From: Streptomyces sp. SM1
GTDB lineage: Bacteria; Actinomycetota; Actinomycetes; Streptomycetales; Streptomycetaceae
Assembly: GCF_002910825.1 (NCBI RefSeq)
Contig: NZ_NEUB01000697.1
Span: 1 to 32,394, forward strand
Direction: 5' to 3'
Length of the DNA stretch: 32,394 nucleotides
The translations under genes and the position numbers were made by a program. Under the pieces are notes generated by a model. The model was given only the letters and a program-made list of their open reading frames with translations. It ran no database searches and was not told where the DNA came from. The first letter of the stretch is position 1; each line of letters opens with the position of its first letter. Below, piece by piece: positions 15,920 to 24,302 of the stretch.

Positions 15920-16249
15920 ATGCCGGGTGATGCGCGCGGTCCGAGGAGCGGAACGCATCCGGTGTGGCCCTGGGAACCGGAGGCGTCCAGGACCACGGGG
16001 ACGGTAACCGCACGCATACGGATCGGCGGAGCGTGGCCCTTGACCGCGGCCACCCTTGCCGTGCTGGCCGGCGGGTACGGCTGGCTCGGCTCCGTCGTCG
16101 GCGGTGCCCCCGGCGCCCTGGTCGGCGCCGCCGCGGGGCTGACGCTGAGCGGGCTGCTGTACCTCCTGGTGGGGAGGGCGGTGTCCGGCCCGAGTCCCTT
16201 GAACCGACCGCGTCGTGCCGGAGCGTGGCCGAGGCGCTCCGCTCACTGA
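15920..16249 (+). CDS. Small two-helix membrane protein, function unknown
   Basis: The 109-aa protein starts at the ATG at 15920 after GAAAGGTGG. Upstream in-frame codons to 15767 have no ribosome site and shadow-like composition. Two hydrophobic segments are visible (PLTAATLAVLAGGYGWLGSV and the Gly/Ala-rich VGAAAGLTLSGLLYLLVG), with an Arg-rich C-terminus. No family recognised. The direct repeat CGTGTCGGCACGG occurs twice in its upstream region (15797 and 15859 areas), possibly regulatory. It is located between the copper genes and the metal ABC genes. Confidence 0.6.
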   Translation: MPGDARGPRSGTHPVWPWEPEASRTTGTVTARIRIGGAWPLTAATLAVLAGGYGWLGSVVGGAPGALVGAAAGLTLSGLLYLLVGRAVSGPSPLNRPRRAGAWPRRSAH

Positions 16250-16416
16250 ACCCCCTTCTTGGAGCGGGCGGGTGCAGGGCCCGAAAAACACCGGACGTGA
16301 CCCCTCAGCCGTCCTCGCACCGCTCCGGCGGCCGTGGCCGCCGGTCTCGGTCGGCGAGCGAGGTGTGGACGGGCCCCCGGGGTGCGCGGCGGCGCGAGCG
16401 CACACTGGCGGCTCGA

Positions 16417-16841
16417 TCAGCCGGTTCTCGTCTGGCAGCCGGCCCGTTGTTCTGCCGCCTCCGGGCGGAGCGGCACGAGCGCGACCGCGAGGGCCGGTAT
16501 GGCGGCGAGGACGAGCCAGGGGACGGCGGGCGGGAGGCCGAGGTCGAGCAGGGAGCCGGTGGCGGAGCTGCCGATGAGGACGATCGGGCCGGAGACAGCA
16601 GCGGGCCGTCGTCCAGGCCGAGTTCGTCCCGTACGGCGGCCAGCGCCCGGGGAGTGGGGTCGCGCTCCGCCGAACGGGCCTTGAGTACGGTCAGCGCGGG
16701 GTCGGTGCGCGACAGCCAGGGCAGCAGACCGATCCCGCATACCAGGGCCGACGTCAGCAGGGCCCGCCACAGCAGCGTGAGGCCGCCGCCCTGCACGAGG
16801 ACGCGCAGGGCGGCGATGCTCTTGGCGCGGGGGCCGGACAT
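16417..16841 (-). pseudogene. Remnant of peptide/nickel-type ABC permease joined to a transporter tail
   Basis: The ATG at 16841 starts MSGPRAKSIAALRVLVQGGG, followed by a membrane helix (LLTSALVCGIGLLPWLS) and RALAAVRDELGLDDGPL, the N-terminal part of a DppB/NikB permease. After about 78 codons the frame changes and a different hydrophobic end appears (GSLLDLGLPPAVPWLVLAAI) before a stop at 16417. That end looks like the last helix of an MFS carrier, so the present locus is probably a deletion junction between two genes of one operon. It is not functional. Assignment of the tail is uncertain. Confidence 0.6.
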
Positions 16842-16846
16842 GCGGT

Positions 16847-17060
16847 TCAGCGCCGGGTGTCCTTTCCGACGAGGGCGCGCTCGTAGGGGGCGAGCACGGC
16901 GCCCTTGACCGAGGTGGCGATGCCGAGGGCACCCTTCAGGCGCACCAGCGGGATCTCCGCGTCCGTGGCCAGGATCGCCGCCTCCGCCTTCATCGCGGCG
17001 TCCTGTCGCGCGGCGGGGCCGGTCACGGCCTGCGCCTCGGTGACCGCCTTGTCCACGGTG
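16847..17060 (-). pseudogene. C-terminal remnant of peptide/nickel-type ABC substrate-binding protein
   Basis: About 66 residues remain, beginning DKAVTEAQAVTGPAARQDAA and continuing with TDAEIPLVRLKGALG, then VKGAVLAPYERALVGKD before the stop at 16847. This is the C-terminal lobe end of an SBP_bac_5-type binding protein, normally ~500 aa. The rest is missing upstream. It lies 5 bp before the permease remnant, the normal order for this transporter type, so both are leftovers of one lost uptake operon. Confidence 0.65.
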
Positions 17061-17253
17061 TGCGGAGATCTCCGAGTCGCCTGGTCTGTCCGCACTGCCG
17101 TCCGCGCAAGGTGGCGGACCGCGGTGGATGAGCGGTCTCGGTGAGAAGGTCCGCCGAGAGGCCATCCCGGCAAGGCGTTGAGAACGTGCCTGCCAGCCGG
17201 GAACTCAGTGCCCATCCGCTCCGACTCCTTTTGGGGAGCGAGCAGGAGGTGGG

Positions 17254-17889
17254 ATGGACGGTCTGGATGTGCGGATGCGTGAAGTCGCCTGCCGGCACGG
17301 TCGAGTCGAGGCCGTACGCGGTGTGGATCTCGACATCGGGGCGGGCGAGCGGGTGGCGCTGACCGGTACGAACGGGTCGGGCAAGACCACGCTGATCCGC
17401 GCGGTGCTGGGCCTGCACCGCCAGACCGGCGGGCAGATCCTGGTCGGAGGGCGGGGCACCGGGACGGCGGCCGAGTGGGCGTGGCGGCGGCGGGCGTGTG
17501 CCTGGATTCCCCAGAAGTTCGCGGTGGGCCGTTTCCCGCTGCTGGCACGTGAGTTGCTGGCCAGCAGCGGGGCACAGGTGGAAGCCGTGGAGGCGGCGGA
17601 GAAGCTGGGCGTCGGGGCGCTGGCCGGCCGCCCCCTGCACACGCTGTCCGGGGGGCAGCTGCAGCGCATGTACCTGGCCCGCGCGGTGGGCTGTGTCGCC
17701 GCCGGGGCGGGGGTACTGCTGGCCGACGAGCCCACCGCCGCGCTCGACTTCGCCGGGCAGGAGGAAGCCGCCGACGCCCTGCTGTCCCTGCCGGTGACGG
17801 TCGTGGTGGTCACGCACGACCGGGCGCTGGCCGACCGCTGCGACCGGGTGCTGGAGATGGCCGCCGGCAATCTGAGGGAGGTCCGGTGA
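17254..17889 (+). CDS. Zn/Mn-type ABC transporter ATP-binding protein
   Basis: The 211-aa ATPase belongs to the ZnuC/MntB group and energises metal uptake from the cytoplasmic side. Walker A GTNGSGKTT lies at ~38-46, the signature LSGGQLQR near 130, Walker B VLLADEPTAALD near 155-166, and the switch VTHD near 182. The ATG is preceded by GCAGGAGG. Its stop overlaps the permease GTG start (GTGA), giving translational coupling. Residues WIPQKFAVGRFPL match the Q-loop. Zinc or manganese is inferred from the partner proteins. No clear Zur box was found upstream, so regulation is open. Confidence 0.9.
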   Translation: MDGLDVRMREVACRHGRVEAVRGVDLDIGAGERVALTGTNGSGKTTLIRAVLGLHRQTGGQILVGGRGTGTAAEWAWRRRACAWIPQKFAVGRFPLLARELLASSGAQVEAVEAAEKLGVGALAGRPLHTLSGGQLQRMYLARAVGCVAAGAGVLLADEPTAALDFAGQEEAADALLSLPVTVVVVTHDRALADRCDRVLEMAAGNLREVR

Positions 17890-18764
17890 ACAGCCTTGCC
17901 GCCGCCGACCTCGGGCCGCTTCTGGAGCTGATTCCTGTCCAACGGGCTGGTGCGGCCCTGCTGTTGGCGGCGATCGGGCTGCCCGTGATCGGTGTCGTGA
18001 TCGTCGGGCTGGACATCATGCCGGTGCGGTTCGCGATGATGCACGTCGCCCTGCTGGGCATCGCGGTCGGGCTGCTGACCGGGCTGGACCCCATGCTGTG
18101 TGCCCTCGTCGCCTGCGCGCTGGCAGGGGCTGGGGTTGCGCCGCTCGCCCGCACGCCGGACGGGCTGTCGGGTGCGATGGGCCTGTTGATGAGTCTGGCG
18201 ATCGCCGCCGCGCTGCTGGTCCTGGCCGTGTCCGGGGTCAACGCGCAAGGGGCGTTCGCGTTGCTGTGGGGCTCGATCCTGTCTGTGGGCACGGCCGACC
18301 TGTGGCTGCTGGGCGTGCTCGCCGTGGTCGTACCGGCCCTGTTCTGGTGGCGCCGTCGTGACCTCGCCCTCCTGCTCTACGACCGTGAACTCGCCCTCGC
18401 CTCCGGGGTGCGCGTCGACCTGCTCACTCTTCTGCTTCTCGTCCTGGTCGCGGTGTCCGTGGCGGGGGCCCTGAAGCTGACCGGCGCGCTGCTCGTCGAC
18501 GCGCTGACCCTGCTGCCCGCGCTGGCCGCGCGGCGGCTGGGCACCTCCCTGAAGTCCATCACCGCCTGGGCGGTCGGTATCGGCGTGGTCGTGAACCTCA
18601 CGGGGTTCCTGGTCGCGCTGAAGCTCGACTGGCCGCCCGGGCCTGTGCTCGTCCTGACGGCCGGGGTCGTGGTCCTGGCCGTCCATCTCATCCCCGAACG
18701 GAGAATCGGCTCATGGCGCGCATCCGCGTCCGTATCGCCCCTGTCCCTTCCGTCCTCGCACTGA
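17886..18764 (+). CDS. Zn/Mn-type ABC transporter permease
   Basis: The 292-aa polytopic membrane protein of the ABC-3 family (ZnuB/MntC type) has about eight hydrophobic segments. Landmarks include VRFAMMHVALLGIAVGLLTG and the ALKLTGALLVDALTLLPALA stretch, the conserved GxLLVxALLxxPA-like motif of this family. The GTG start overlaps the ATPase stop. Its 3' end overlaps the binding-protein start by 52 bp. The last ~17 residues (after ERRIGSW) are therefore dual-coded with the next gene's signal peptide and probably dispensable. It works with the flanking ATPase and lipoprotein. Confidence 0.9.
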   Translation: MNSLAAADLGPLLELIPVQRAGAALLLAAIGLPVIGVVIVGLDIMPVRFAMMHVALLGIAVGLLTGLDPMLCALVACALAGAGVAPLARTPDGLSGAMGLLMSLAIAAALLVLAVSGVNAQGAFALLWGSILSVGTADLWLLGVLAVVVPALFWWRRRDLALLLYDRELALASGVRVDLLTLLLLVLVAVSVAGALKLTGALLVDALTLLPALAARRLGTSLKSITAWAVGIGVVVNLTGFLVALKLDWPPGPVLVLTAGVVVLAVHLIPERRIGSWRASASVSPLSLPSSH

Positions 18765-19531
18765 GCCTGAGCACGGCGCTCGTCCTGGCCGCCACGGCCT
18801 GCGGTTCCGACAAGGCCGACAGCGCGGACACGAAGGGAAGCAAGAACGACGACGCTCCTGTCGTCGTGGCCACCACCACCTGGGAGGGTGCCTTCGCCAA
18901 GGCCGCCGGCGCCGAGGACGTGAAGGTCATCGTCCCGTCGTCCGCGCAGCACGCCCCGGACTACGACCCCAAGCCGTCCGACCTCGCGGCGGTCGCGGGC
19001 GCGGACTTCGTGCTCTACGCCCCCTTCGAGCCGTACGCGGCGAAGATCAAGGAAGCCGCCGGGTCGAACGCGAAACTGGTCGAGGTCGGCCTAGACAACG
19101 ACGCCGACAAGGCGAGCGCCGAAGTCACGCGCCTGGGCAAGCTGTTCGGCACCGAGGACGCCGCCGCCAAGTGGGGCACGTCCTTCAAGAGCGAGTACGG
19201 CACGCTGCAAACGGATCTGAAGGAGGCGTGGCCGGACGGCAAGGCCCCGGCCGTCGTCGCGCAGGTCTTCTCCGTGTGGTCGGCGAAGATGGCGGGCGCG
19301 GAGGTGGCCGGGACATACGGGCCTGAGGCGGTGACGGCCAAACAGCTGTCCGACCTGGCGAAGAAGAAGCCCGCGTACGTCTTCGACAACGTGCACATGA
19401 CGACGGGCGAGGTGCTTCCGGACACGGGGGCGAAGCAGGTAGAGATCGTCAACTATCCGGGCAAGGACCTGGACCTGCTGTCGGTCTACAAGAACGCGGC
19501 GGGCTCGATCAAGAAGGCGATGACCTCGTAA
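18713..19531 (+). CDS. Zn/Mn-type ABC transporter substrate-binding lipoprotein
   Basis: The 272-aa protein has a signal peptide (MARIRVR, hydrophobic core ALSLSTALVLAATA) and lipobox LAATAC with Cys30 as lipidation site. It is therefore anchored outside the membrane. The TroA/ZnuA-type first lobe shows QHAPDYDPKPSDLAAV, where His is the first metal ligand, and ADFVLYAPFEPY. A second His appears in VFDNVHMTTGEVLPD. The His-rich loop typical of ZnuA is absent, and the intermediate His motif is not obvious, so the metal may be Zn, Mn or another. It ends with a strong bidirectional terminator. It is the third gene of a three-gene operon. Confidence 0.85.
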   Translation: MARIRVRIAPVPSVLALSLSTALVLAATACGSDKADSADTKGSKNDDAPVVVATTTWEGAFAKAAGAEDVKVIVPSSAQHAPDYDPKPSDLAAVAGADFVLYAPFEPYAAKIKEAAGSNAKLVEVGLDNDADKASAEVTRLGKLFGTEDAAAKWGTSFKSEYGTLQTDLKEAWPDGKAPAVVAQVFSVWSAKMAGAEVAGTYGPEAVTAKQLSDLAKKKPAYVFDNVHMTTGEVLPDTGAKQVEIVNYPGKDLDLLSVYKNAAGSIKKAMTS

Positions 19532-19555
19532 GGGGGCTGTGCCCGAGACGAGTGC

Positions 19556-19585
19556 GGGGCCGCCCGGAGATCGCCGGGCGGCCCC
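19556..19585. terminator. Bidirectional terminator
   Basis: Perfect 12-bp arms GGGGCCGCCCGG (19556-19567) and CCGGGCGGCCCC (19574-19585) with a 6-nt loop separate the convergent metal ABC operon and the acyl-CoA ligase gene. Confidence 0.85.
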
Positions 19586-19600
19586 TCTCCCGTCAACGGG

Positions 19601-21268
19601 TCAGATGGTCTGGGGGAGGGCCTCCGGCGTCTCGGTGGAGCACCGTTCCCTCAGCACTGCCCGGTCCGGCTTGCCTGCCGGAGTCAGCGGCAACTCCGCG
19701 ACGGTCAGCAGGCCTTCGGGGTGCTTGCGGCGCTCCAGACCGCGCGCGTCCAGGTGCGCGGACAGTTCCTCCAGGGTGGGTGCCTGCCCACGTGGTACGA
19801 CGCAGGCCGCGAGCCGCTCGCCCATCAGGGGGTCCGGCACCCCGACGCACACCACGTCCCGGACGAGCGGGTGTGTGGCGAGCTCGATCTCCACCTCGGC
19901 CGGGCTGATGTTGGCGCCACCCCGGATGACGACGTCCTTCAGGCGGCCGACGATGCGCAGGTTGCCGTCGTCCTCGATGAGGCCGAGGTCGCCGGTACGG
20001 ACCCAGCCGTCGGCGGTGCGGTAGCGGGCGTCGAGGTCGGGGGCGGCGACGTAGCACAGCGGGGTCATGGGGCCGCGGGCGACGATCTCGCCGACCGAGC
20101 CCTTCGGCGCCTCCTGCAGTTCAGTGGTGCCGGGGACGGCTATGCGTATGTCGGCGACGCGCGGGTCCGGATGGCCCGCCAGGATGCCGGGCTCCTCCCC
20201 GCGCAGGGGTTCGTCGCCCAGCCCGGTGTGGCAGTTGACGCCGTCGGCGGAGCCGTAGAGGTTCACGACCGGGCAGCCGAAGACCCGGCGGGCTTCCTCT
20301 GCGGTGGCCTCGTCGAGGGGGGAGCCGCCGACGATGACGGCCGTCGGCGGAGTGAACGCCGGGTGGTGTCCCTCCGCGATGCGGTCCAGCATCATCCGGA
20401 TCATGGTCGGGACGCCCAGGACGTGGGTGGGCTCGTGTGCGGCGAGCGCCTCCAGGGCCGCCTCGGGCGTGAAGTGGTCGAGCAGGACCAGCGTTCCGCC
20501 GTGCCGGGCGAGTGTGACGGCGGTGCCGTTGCTGCCGAACGCGGAGGCGAGCGGGACGAGGAAGAGGCAGCGTGGCGGCTGGTCGTCGGGGATGAGGGAG
20601 GCGAGGAAGTTGCCGCGGCCGCCGGCCAGGGCGTTGTGCGAGTACGCCACCATCTTCGGTTCGGCCTCGGAGCCGGAGGAGACCAGGATGCGGGCGGCGG
20701 AGTCGGGGTCGGGACGGGCCGCGGTGAAGGACTTGGGGTCGGTGCGCAGCAGCGCGGAGTAGGCGACGGCGCCCTCGGGGGCTGTACCGGGCCCGGCGGC
20801 GATCACGGTGTGCAGGGTGGGCAGCTCACCGGTGAGCGTGAGTAGATCGGCGGCGTGGTGGTTGCCGCGGTGCTCGGTGGCGGCGATGACGGCGACCGCC
20901 TCCGCTCTGCGCAGCAGTGAGGCCGCCTCGCGTTCTCCGCGTCCGACCGGGAAGGGCAGCGCGACGGCGCCCAGCGCGGCCAGGGCGAGGTCGGCGATGA
21001 CGGCACCCCGGCCGTTGGGCAGTTGTATGCCGACCACGTCACCGGCGCGTATGCCGAGCCCGGACAGCCCGGCGGCCAGACATCGCACCTTGCGGTCGAG
21101 GGCGGTGTAACAGAGCTTGCCTTTGGCGTCGAGGACCGCGGTGCGGTGCAGGTCGGCGATCTGGCGGGCGCGGAAGAGGCTGTACAGGTCGAGGTCGGGG
21201 CAGGTTCCGTCCACCGCCCAGGAGCGGCGCAGCTCGGCGGGCAGCAGGTCGTGCAGGTCCACGGTCAT
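19601..21268 (-). CDS. Acyl-CoA synthetase / AMP-dependent CoA ligase (CaiC-like)
   Basis: The 555-aa adenylate-forming enzyme activates a carboxylic acid as acyl-AMP and transfers it to CoA. ILVSSGSEAEPKMVAYSHN (~192-210) takes the place of the usual P-loop STGTTGxPKxV. VNLYGSADGVNCH fills the A5 region, followed by TGDLGLIEDDGNLRIVGRLKD (split A7/A8), GGANISPAEVEIEL, and a C-terminal TPAGKPDR with the catalytic Lys in A10. The substitution of the usual YGxTE by YGSADG suggests an unusual substrate. Its ATG overlaps the stop of the CoA-transferase gene upstream (ATGA), so it is the second gene of that operon. Substrate unknown. Confidence 0.9.
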   Translation of the reverse strand: MTVDLHDLLPAELRRSWAVDGTCPDLDLYSLFRARQIADLHRTAVLDAKGKLCYTALDRKVRCLAAGLSGLGIRAGDVVGIQLPNGRGAVIADLALAALGAVALPFPVGRGEREAASLLRRAEAVAVIAATEHRGNHHAADLLTLTGELPTLHTVIAAGPGTAPEGAVAYSALLRTDPKSFTAARPDPDSAARILVSSGSEAEPKMVAYSHNALAGGRGNFLASLIPDDQPPRCLFLVPLASAFGSNGTAVTLARHGGTLVLLDHFTPEAALEALAAHEPTHVLGVPTMIRMMLDRIAEGHHPAFTPPTAVIVGGSPLDEATAEEARRVFGCPVVNLYGSADGVNCHTGLGDEPLRGEEPGILAGHPDPRVADIRIAVPGTTELQEAPKGSVGEIVARGPMTPLCYVAAPDLDARYRTADGWVRTGDLGLIEDDGNLRIVGRLKDVVIRGGANISPAEVEIELATHPLVRDVVCVGVPDPLMGERLAACVVPRGQAPTLEELSAHLDARGLERRKHPEGLLTVAELPLTPAGKPDRAVLRERCSTETPEALPQTI

Positions 21269-23007
21269 GCGAAGCTCCAGGGGGTCGGGACGGCGGGGGC
21301 GCCGTGGGCGTCGCGGCTGATCGGGCCGGCGGAGAGGAGATCGGCGAGGTCGGTGACGACCGGGACGGCGGGCAGGCCACGGTCACGCAGCCGCTCCATC
21401 GCCTGCTCGGTGGACAGTTCGCGCATGTCGTACGGGATGGCGGCGTGGTCAGCGAGGGCGATCCAGCCGTCGGCGGTGCGCAACGGGCGCCGGAACCCGG
21501 CCGGACGGCGCGGGTCGAGCCCCTGCGCCACCCGGGCCCGCGCGTGCGCGGTGAGCACGTCGGCGGCGCCGAGCAGGGACGAGTCCACGCGCACCCCACA
21601 CTGTGTGCGCTCCCGCAGCAGCAGCCCGGCCAGCACCGCCTCGGCTCCGAGCAGTCCGCCGAGAACGTCGAGCAGGGTCATCAGGGACGGCGCGGGCGCC
21701 TCGTCGGAGGCCCGTACCGCCTCACCCACTCCGGTACGCGCCTGCACCATGAAGTCGGTGCCCATGGGCGCGTCGGGCAACCGGCCCGCCCAGCCGCTGG
21801 TGTACGCGTAGACGAGCGAGGGGTTGGCCGCGGCCAGGTCCTCGTGGTCGAGGCCGAGCTGTGCGGCCTTGCCCGGTGCCCAGTTGTGCAGGAACACATC
21901 GGCGCCGGCGGCCATCTCGCGCAGCCGCTCCCGGTCGGAGGGGGACTTGATGTCGACCTCGACGGCCTTCTTGCCCCGGTTCAGCGCCAGCCATCGTGCC
22001 GAGATGCCCGAACAGGCGGGCGGCATCCCACGCAGCGGATCCCCGCCCGGCGGCTCGATCCGGATCACCTCCGCGCCCAGCAGGCCCAGGACGTGGGCGG
22101 CGAGGGGTGCCTGGATGCGACGGCCGGCTTCCAGGACGGTGAATCCGGCGAGAGGGAGGTCGTCGGTGGTGGCCCTGGTGGAGGTGTACGTGGCGTCGTG
22201 CGTGATCAGCTTCCAGGGCGCTGCCCCGTCGTACTCGGCCGCCCGCTCGGCGAGTGCCCCCAAGAGGCACACATCGGCGCCGGATGACCGGGCGGCGTCC
22301 TGTATCCGCTCCCAGGTACCCGCCCGCACCGCCTCGTGCAGCACTTCGGGGAAGGGCGCGCAGGCGGTGGCGTACCGGAACTGGAACGGCCGCCACCCCC
22401 GCCGTATCGCCTCCTCGGGGGCGTCGAGTGCGCGCCAGAACGCCGCCCAGACCCCCGGGTCCAGCGTCTCCAGTTCGAAGACGATGCCGTCGGCCGAGGT
22501 GAACGGCGGTCCTCCCGGGGCGAGTTCGGCGGCCTCGCCCTCCTCGGCCCCGGCGGCGGCCAGGTACTGCGAGACGGCCAGCAGACCGGCCCGCTCGGCG
22601 CTCACCTCGACCTGCGCCATGGGCCCGCCTCCACGCGCCTTCGCCAGCAGACCGGCCAGCAGGCCCTGCACGGCGAGGACACCGGTGGCGGTGGCCGCGT
22701 AGTCGACAGCGAGGCCGCGCGGGGCACCGTCGCGTCGGCCGTGCACCGCCATGATCCCGGTTGCCGCCTGGACGGTGGCCTCGTCGGTCGCGGCACCGCC
22801 CCAGGTGGTGCAGGTGGTGACCTCGCCGACGTCGCGCCCGGTCACCGTGAACCGGCCTCCGGAGCTGCCGTCGGACTGGGCGCCGAGCAGCCGCAGATGC
22901 TCCGCGACCAGGGCATCCGCCGCGCCCGGCGGACCAGAGCCCTCCCAGCGGAGCCCGTCGAGCGGTCCGGTCGGCCGGGCAATGGCCGGTGTGACTGGAG
23001 TTGCCAT
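21265..23007 (-). CDS. Class III CoA transferase, long two-lobed (CaiB/BaiF family)
   Basis: The 580-aa protein is longer than the usual ~400 aa. The ATG at 23007 follows GGAAAGGAGAGG. Residues ~1-290 form a degenerate CaiB-like lobe (AATATGVLAVQGLLAGLLAK). Residues ~300-580 are a full lobe with GFTVLEAGRRIQAPLAAHVL, LGAEVIRIEPPGGDPLRGMP, LNRGKKAVEVD and MGTDFMVQARTG, where the Asp of TDF is the predicted catalytic residue that forms the acyl anhydride. The enzyme should move CoA between two acids. It lies first in the operon with the CoA ligase and divergent from the acyl-CoA dehydrogenase. The duplicated-lobe layout is known in some family members, while single-lobe forms are homodimers. 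Confidence 0.88.
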   Translation of the reverse strand: MATPVTPAIARPTGPLDGLRWEGSGPPGAADALVAEHLRLLGAQSDGSSGGRFTVTGRDVGEVTTCTTWGGAATDEATVQAATGIMAVHGRRDGAPRGLAVDYAATATGVLAVQGLLAGLLAKARGGGPMAQVEVSAERAGLLAVSQYLAAAGAEEGEAAELAPGGPPFTSADGIVFELETLDPGVWAAFWRALDAPEEAIRRGWRPFQFRYATACAPFPEVLHEAVRAGTWERIQDAARSSGADVCLLGALAERAAEYDGAAPWKLITHDATYTSTRATTDDLPLAGFTVLEAGRRIQAPLAAHVLGLLGAEVIRIEPPGGDPLRGMPPACSGISARWLALNRGKKAVEVDIKSPSDRERLREMAAGADVFLHNWAPGKAAQLGLDHEDLAAANPSLVYAYTSGWAGRLPDAPMGTDFMVQARTGVGEAVRASDEAPAPSLMTLLDVLGGLLGAEAVLAGLLLRERTQCGVRVDSSLLGAADVLTAHARARVAQGLDPRRPAGFRRPLRTADGWIALADHAAIPYDMRELSTEQAMERLRDRGLPAVPVVTDLADLLSAGPISRDAHGAPAVPTPWSFA

Positions 23008-23029
23008 GCCTCTCCTTTCCTGGCACTCG

Positions 23030-23062
23030 GGAACTCGGGGACGGTCGTCCCCGACCTGTTCC
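23030..23062. promoter_or_regulatory. Nested palindrome in divergent promoter, operator candidate
   Basis: The core CGGGGACG-GT-CGTCCCCG (23036-23053) has perfect 8-bp arms and is flanked by GGAAC (23030-23034) and GTTCC (23058-23062). It lies in the 125-bp gap between the CoA transferase start and the acyl-CoA dehydrogenase start, where one dimeric repressor could control both. No local regulator gene was found. Confidence 0.5.
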
Positions 23063-23132
23063 ACGAAAGAGGGAGTCGGACGGCCGGCGGCCGGGGTTCC
23101 CGTGACCCTTGAGGAAATGAGGAGAAGTCAGC

Positions 23133-24302
23133 ATGGAGGAAATCACCGGCGCGCCCCATTGCCCAGCGGACACAGAGGAGTTGAGGGATCGCGTCGCGGC
23201 GTTCGTACGCGATCACGTGGTGCCCCACGAGCCGCTGCTGGACGCCTGCGGACCGGAGGCCGCCGCCACCTTGCGCAGACTGCAGGCAACGGCGAAGGCC
23301 GAGGGGCTGTGGGCGCTGCCGCTTCCCTCCGAACTCGGCGGTCAGGGACTGCCCCTGCGCTCGTACGCCCACATCGCCGAGGCCGAGGGAGCCAGCGACC
23401 ACGGCCCGGCCGTCCTCGGCTCGGCACCCCTGCTCGACGTACTGATGCTGTGGCGGCACGGCAGCCCTGGCGTCCGTGACCGGTACGCCGAGCGGCTGGT
23501 CGCCGGGGAGATACGGGCCTGCTACGCGATGACCGAGCCCCAGACGCCGGGCACGGACCCCCTCCTCACCGCCACGCGCGCCGTGCCGGGCGAGGACGGG
23601 CCCTGGCGGGTGAGCGGGCGGAAGTGGTTCACGAGTGGGGCGGCCGACGCCGACCTGGTCACGGTGCTCGCCCGCACCGACGGCGAACCGGCGGACCGTG
23701 AAGGGCTGTCACTGCTGCTGGTGCCAACTCACTCACCCGGCTTCCGCACGGTGCGGGAACTGCCGGTGCTCGGGGTGGGCGGGCAGTGGGAGATCGCCCT
23801 GGACCAGGTCGTGGTCGACGGCGACCACCTCATCGGAGAGCGCGGCAAGGCCCTGGCCGTCGCGGGCGAACGCCTCCAACTCGGTCGCACATTGCGCTGC
23901 CTGCGCTGGCTGGGGCAGGCAGCGCGGGCCTTCGACCTGATGCGCGAGCGCGCGGTGACCCGTACCCGTTCCCGGGGCCCGCTCGGCGACCTCCAACTCG
24001 TCCAGAGCCACGTCTTCGAGTCGCTGCTCGCCCTGCGGACGACCCGCCCGCTCGTCTACGAGGCGGTGGCCCGCCTGGACGCGGGACTCGACGCCCACGT
24101 CGAGGTGGGGCTGGCCAAGGTGGCCGCGGCCCGCACCCTGCAGCAGGTGGCCGACGCGGCGATCCAGGTGCACGGCGCGGCCGGGCTCGGCCCGGACACC
24201 GCGCTGCCCGCGCTGTTCCGCACGGGCAGAGCGGCCCGGATCCTCGACGGCCCGGACGAACTGCACATCACATCGGTGGCGCGCCGGGTCCTGCGTACCT
24301 AG
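23133..24302 (+). CDS. Acyl-CoA dehydrogenase (CaiA-like)
   Basis: The 389-aa FAD flavoprotein introduces a 2,3-double bond in an acyl-CoA, or runs the reverse. Motifs present are ACYAMTEPQTPGTDP (FAD/substrate loop, ~128-142), SGRKWFTSGAADADLVTVLA (~155-174), RGPLGDLQLVQSHVF and the C-terminal QVHGAAGLGPDTALPALFRT. The GPDELH near the end is in the family's RIxDGPdEvH position. The position of the catalytic Glu could not be fixed by eye. The ATG is preceded by GAAATGAGGAG. Its stop overlaps the stop of the convergent GH88-like gene at the palindrome CTAG (24299-24302). It is divergent from the CoA transferase with a shared operator candidate. Confidence 0.9.
   Translation: MEEITGAPHCPADTEELRDRVAAFVRDHVVPHEPLLDACGPEAAATLRRLQATAKAEGLWALPLPSELGGQGLPLRSYAHIAEAEGASDHGPAVLGSAPLLDVLMLWRHGSPGVRDRYAERLVAGEIRACYAMTEPQTPGTDPLLTATRAVPGEDGPWRVSGRKWFTSGAADADLVTVLARTDGEPADREGLSLLLVPTHSPGFRTVRELPVLGVGGQWEIALDQVVVDGDHLIGERGKALAVAGERLQLGRTLRCLRWLGQAARAFDLMRERAVTRTRSRGPLGDLQLVQSHVFESLLALRTTRPLVYEAVARLDAGLDAHVEVGLAKVAAARTLQQVADAAIQVHGAAGLGPDTALPALFRTGRAARILDGPDELHITSVARRVLRT

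Noticed and set aside
17061..17253. Zur box search before the Zn/Mn ABC operon
   Set aside because: No palindrome close to the actinobacterial Zur consensus could be seen; regulation left open.
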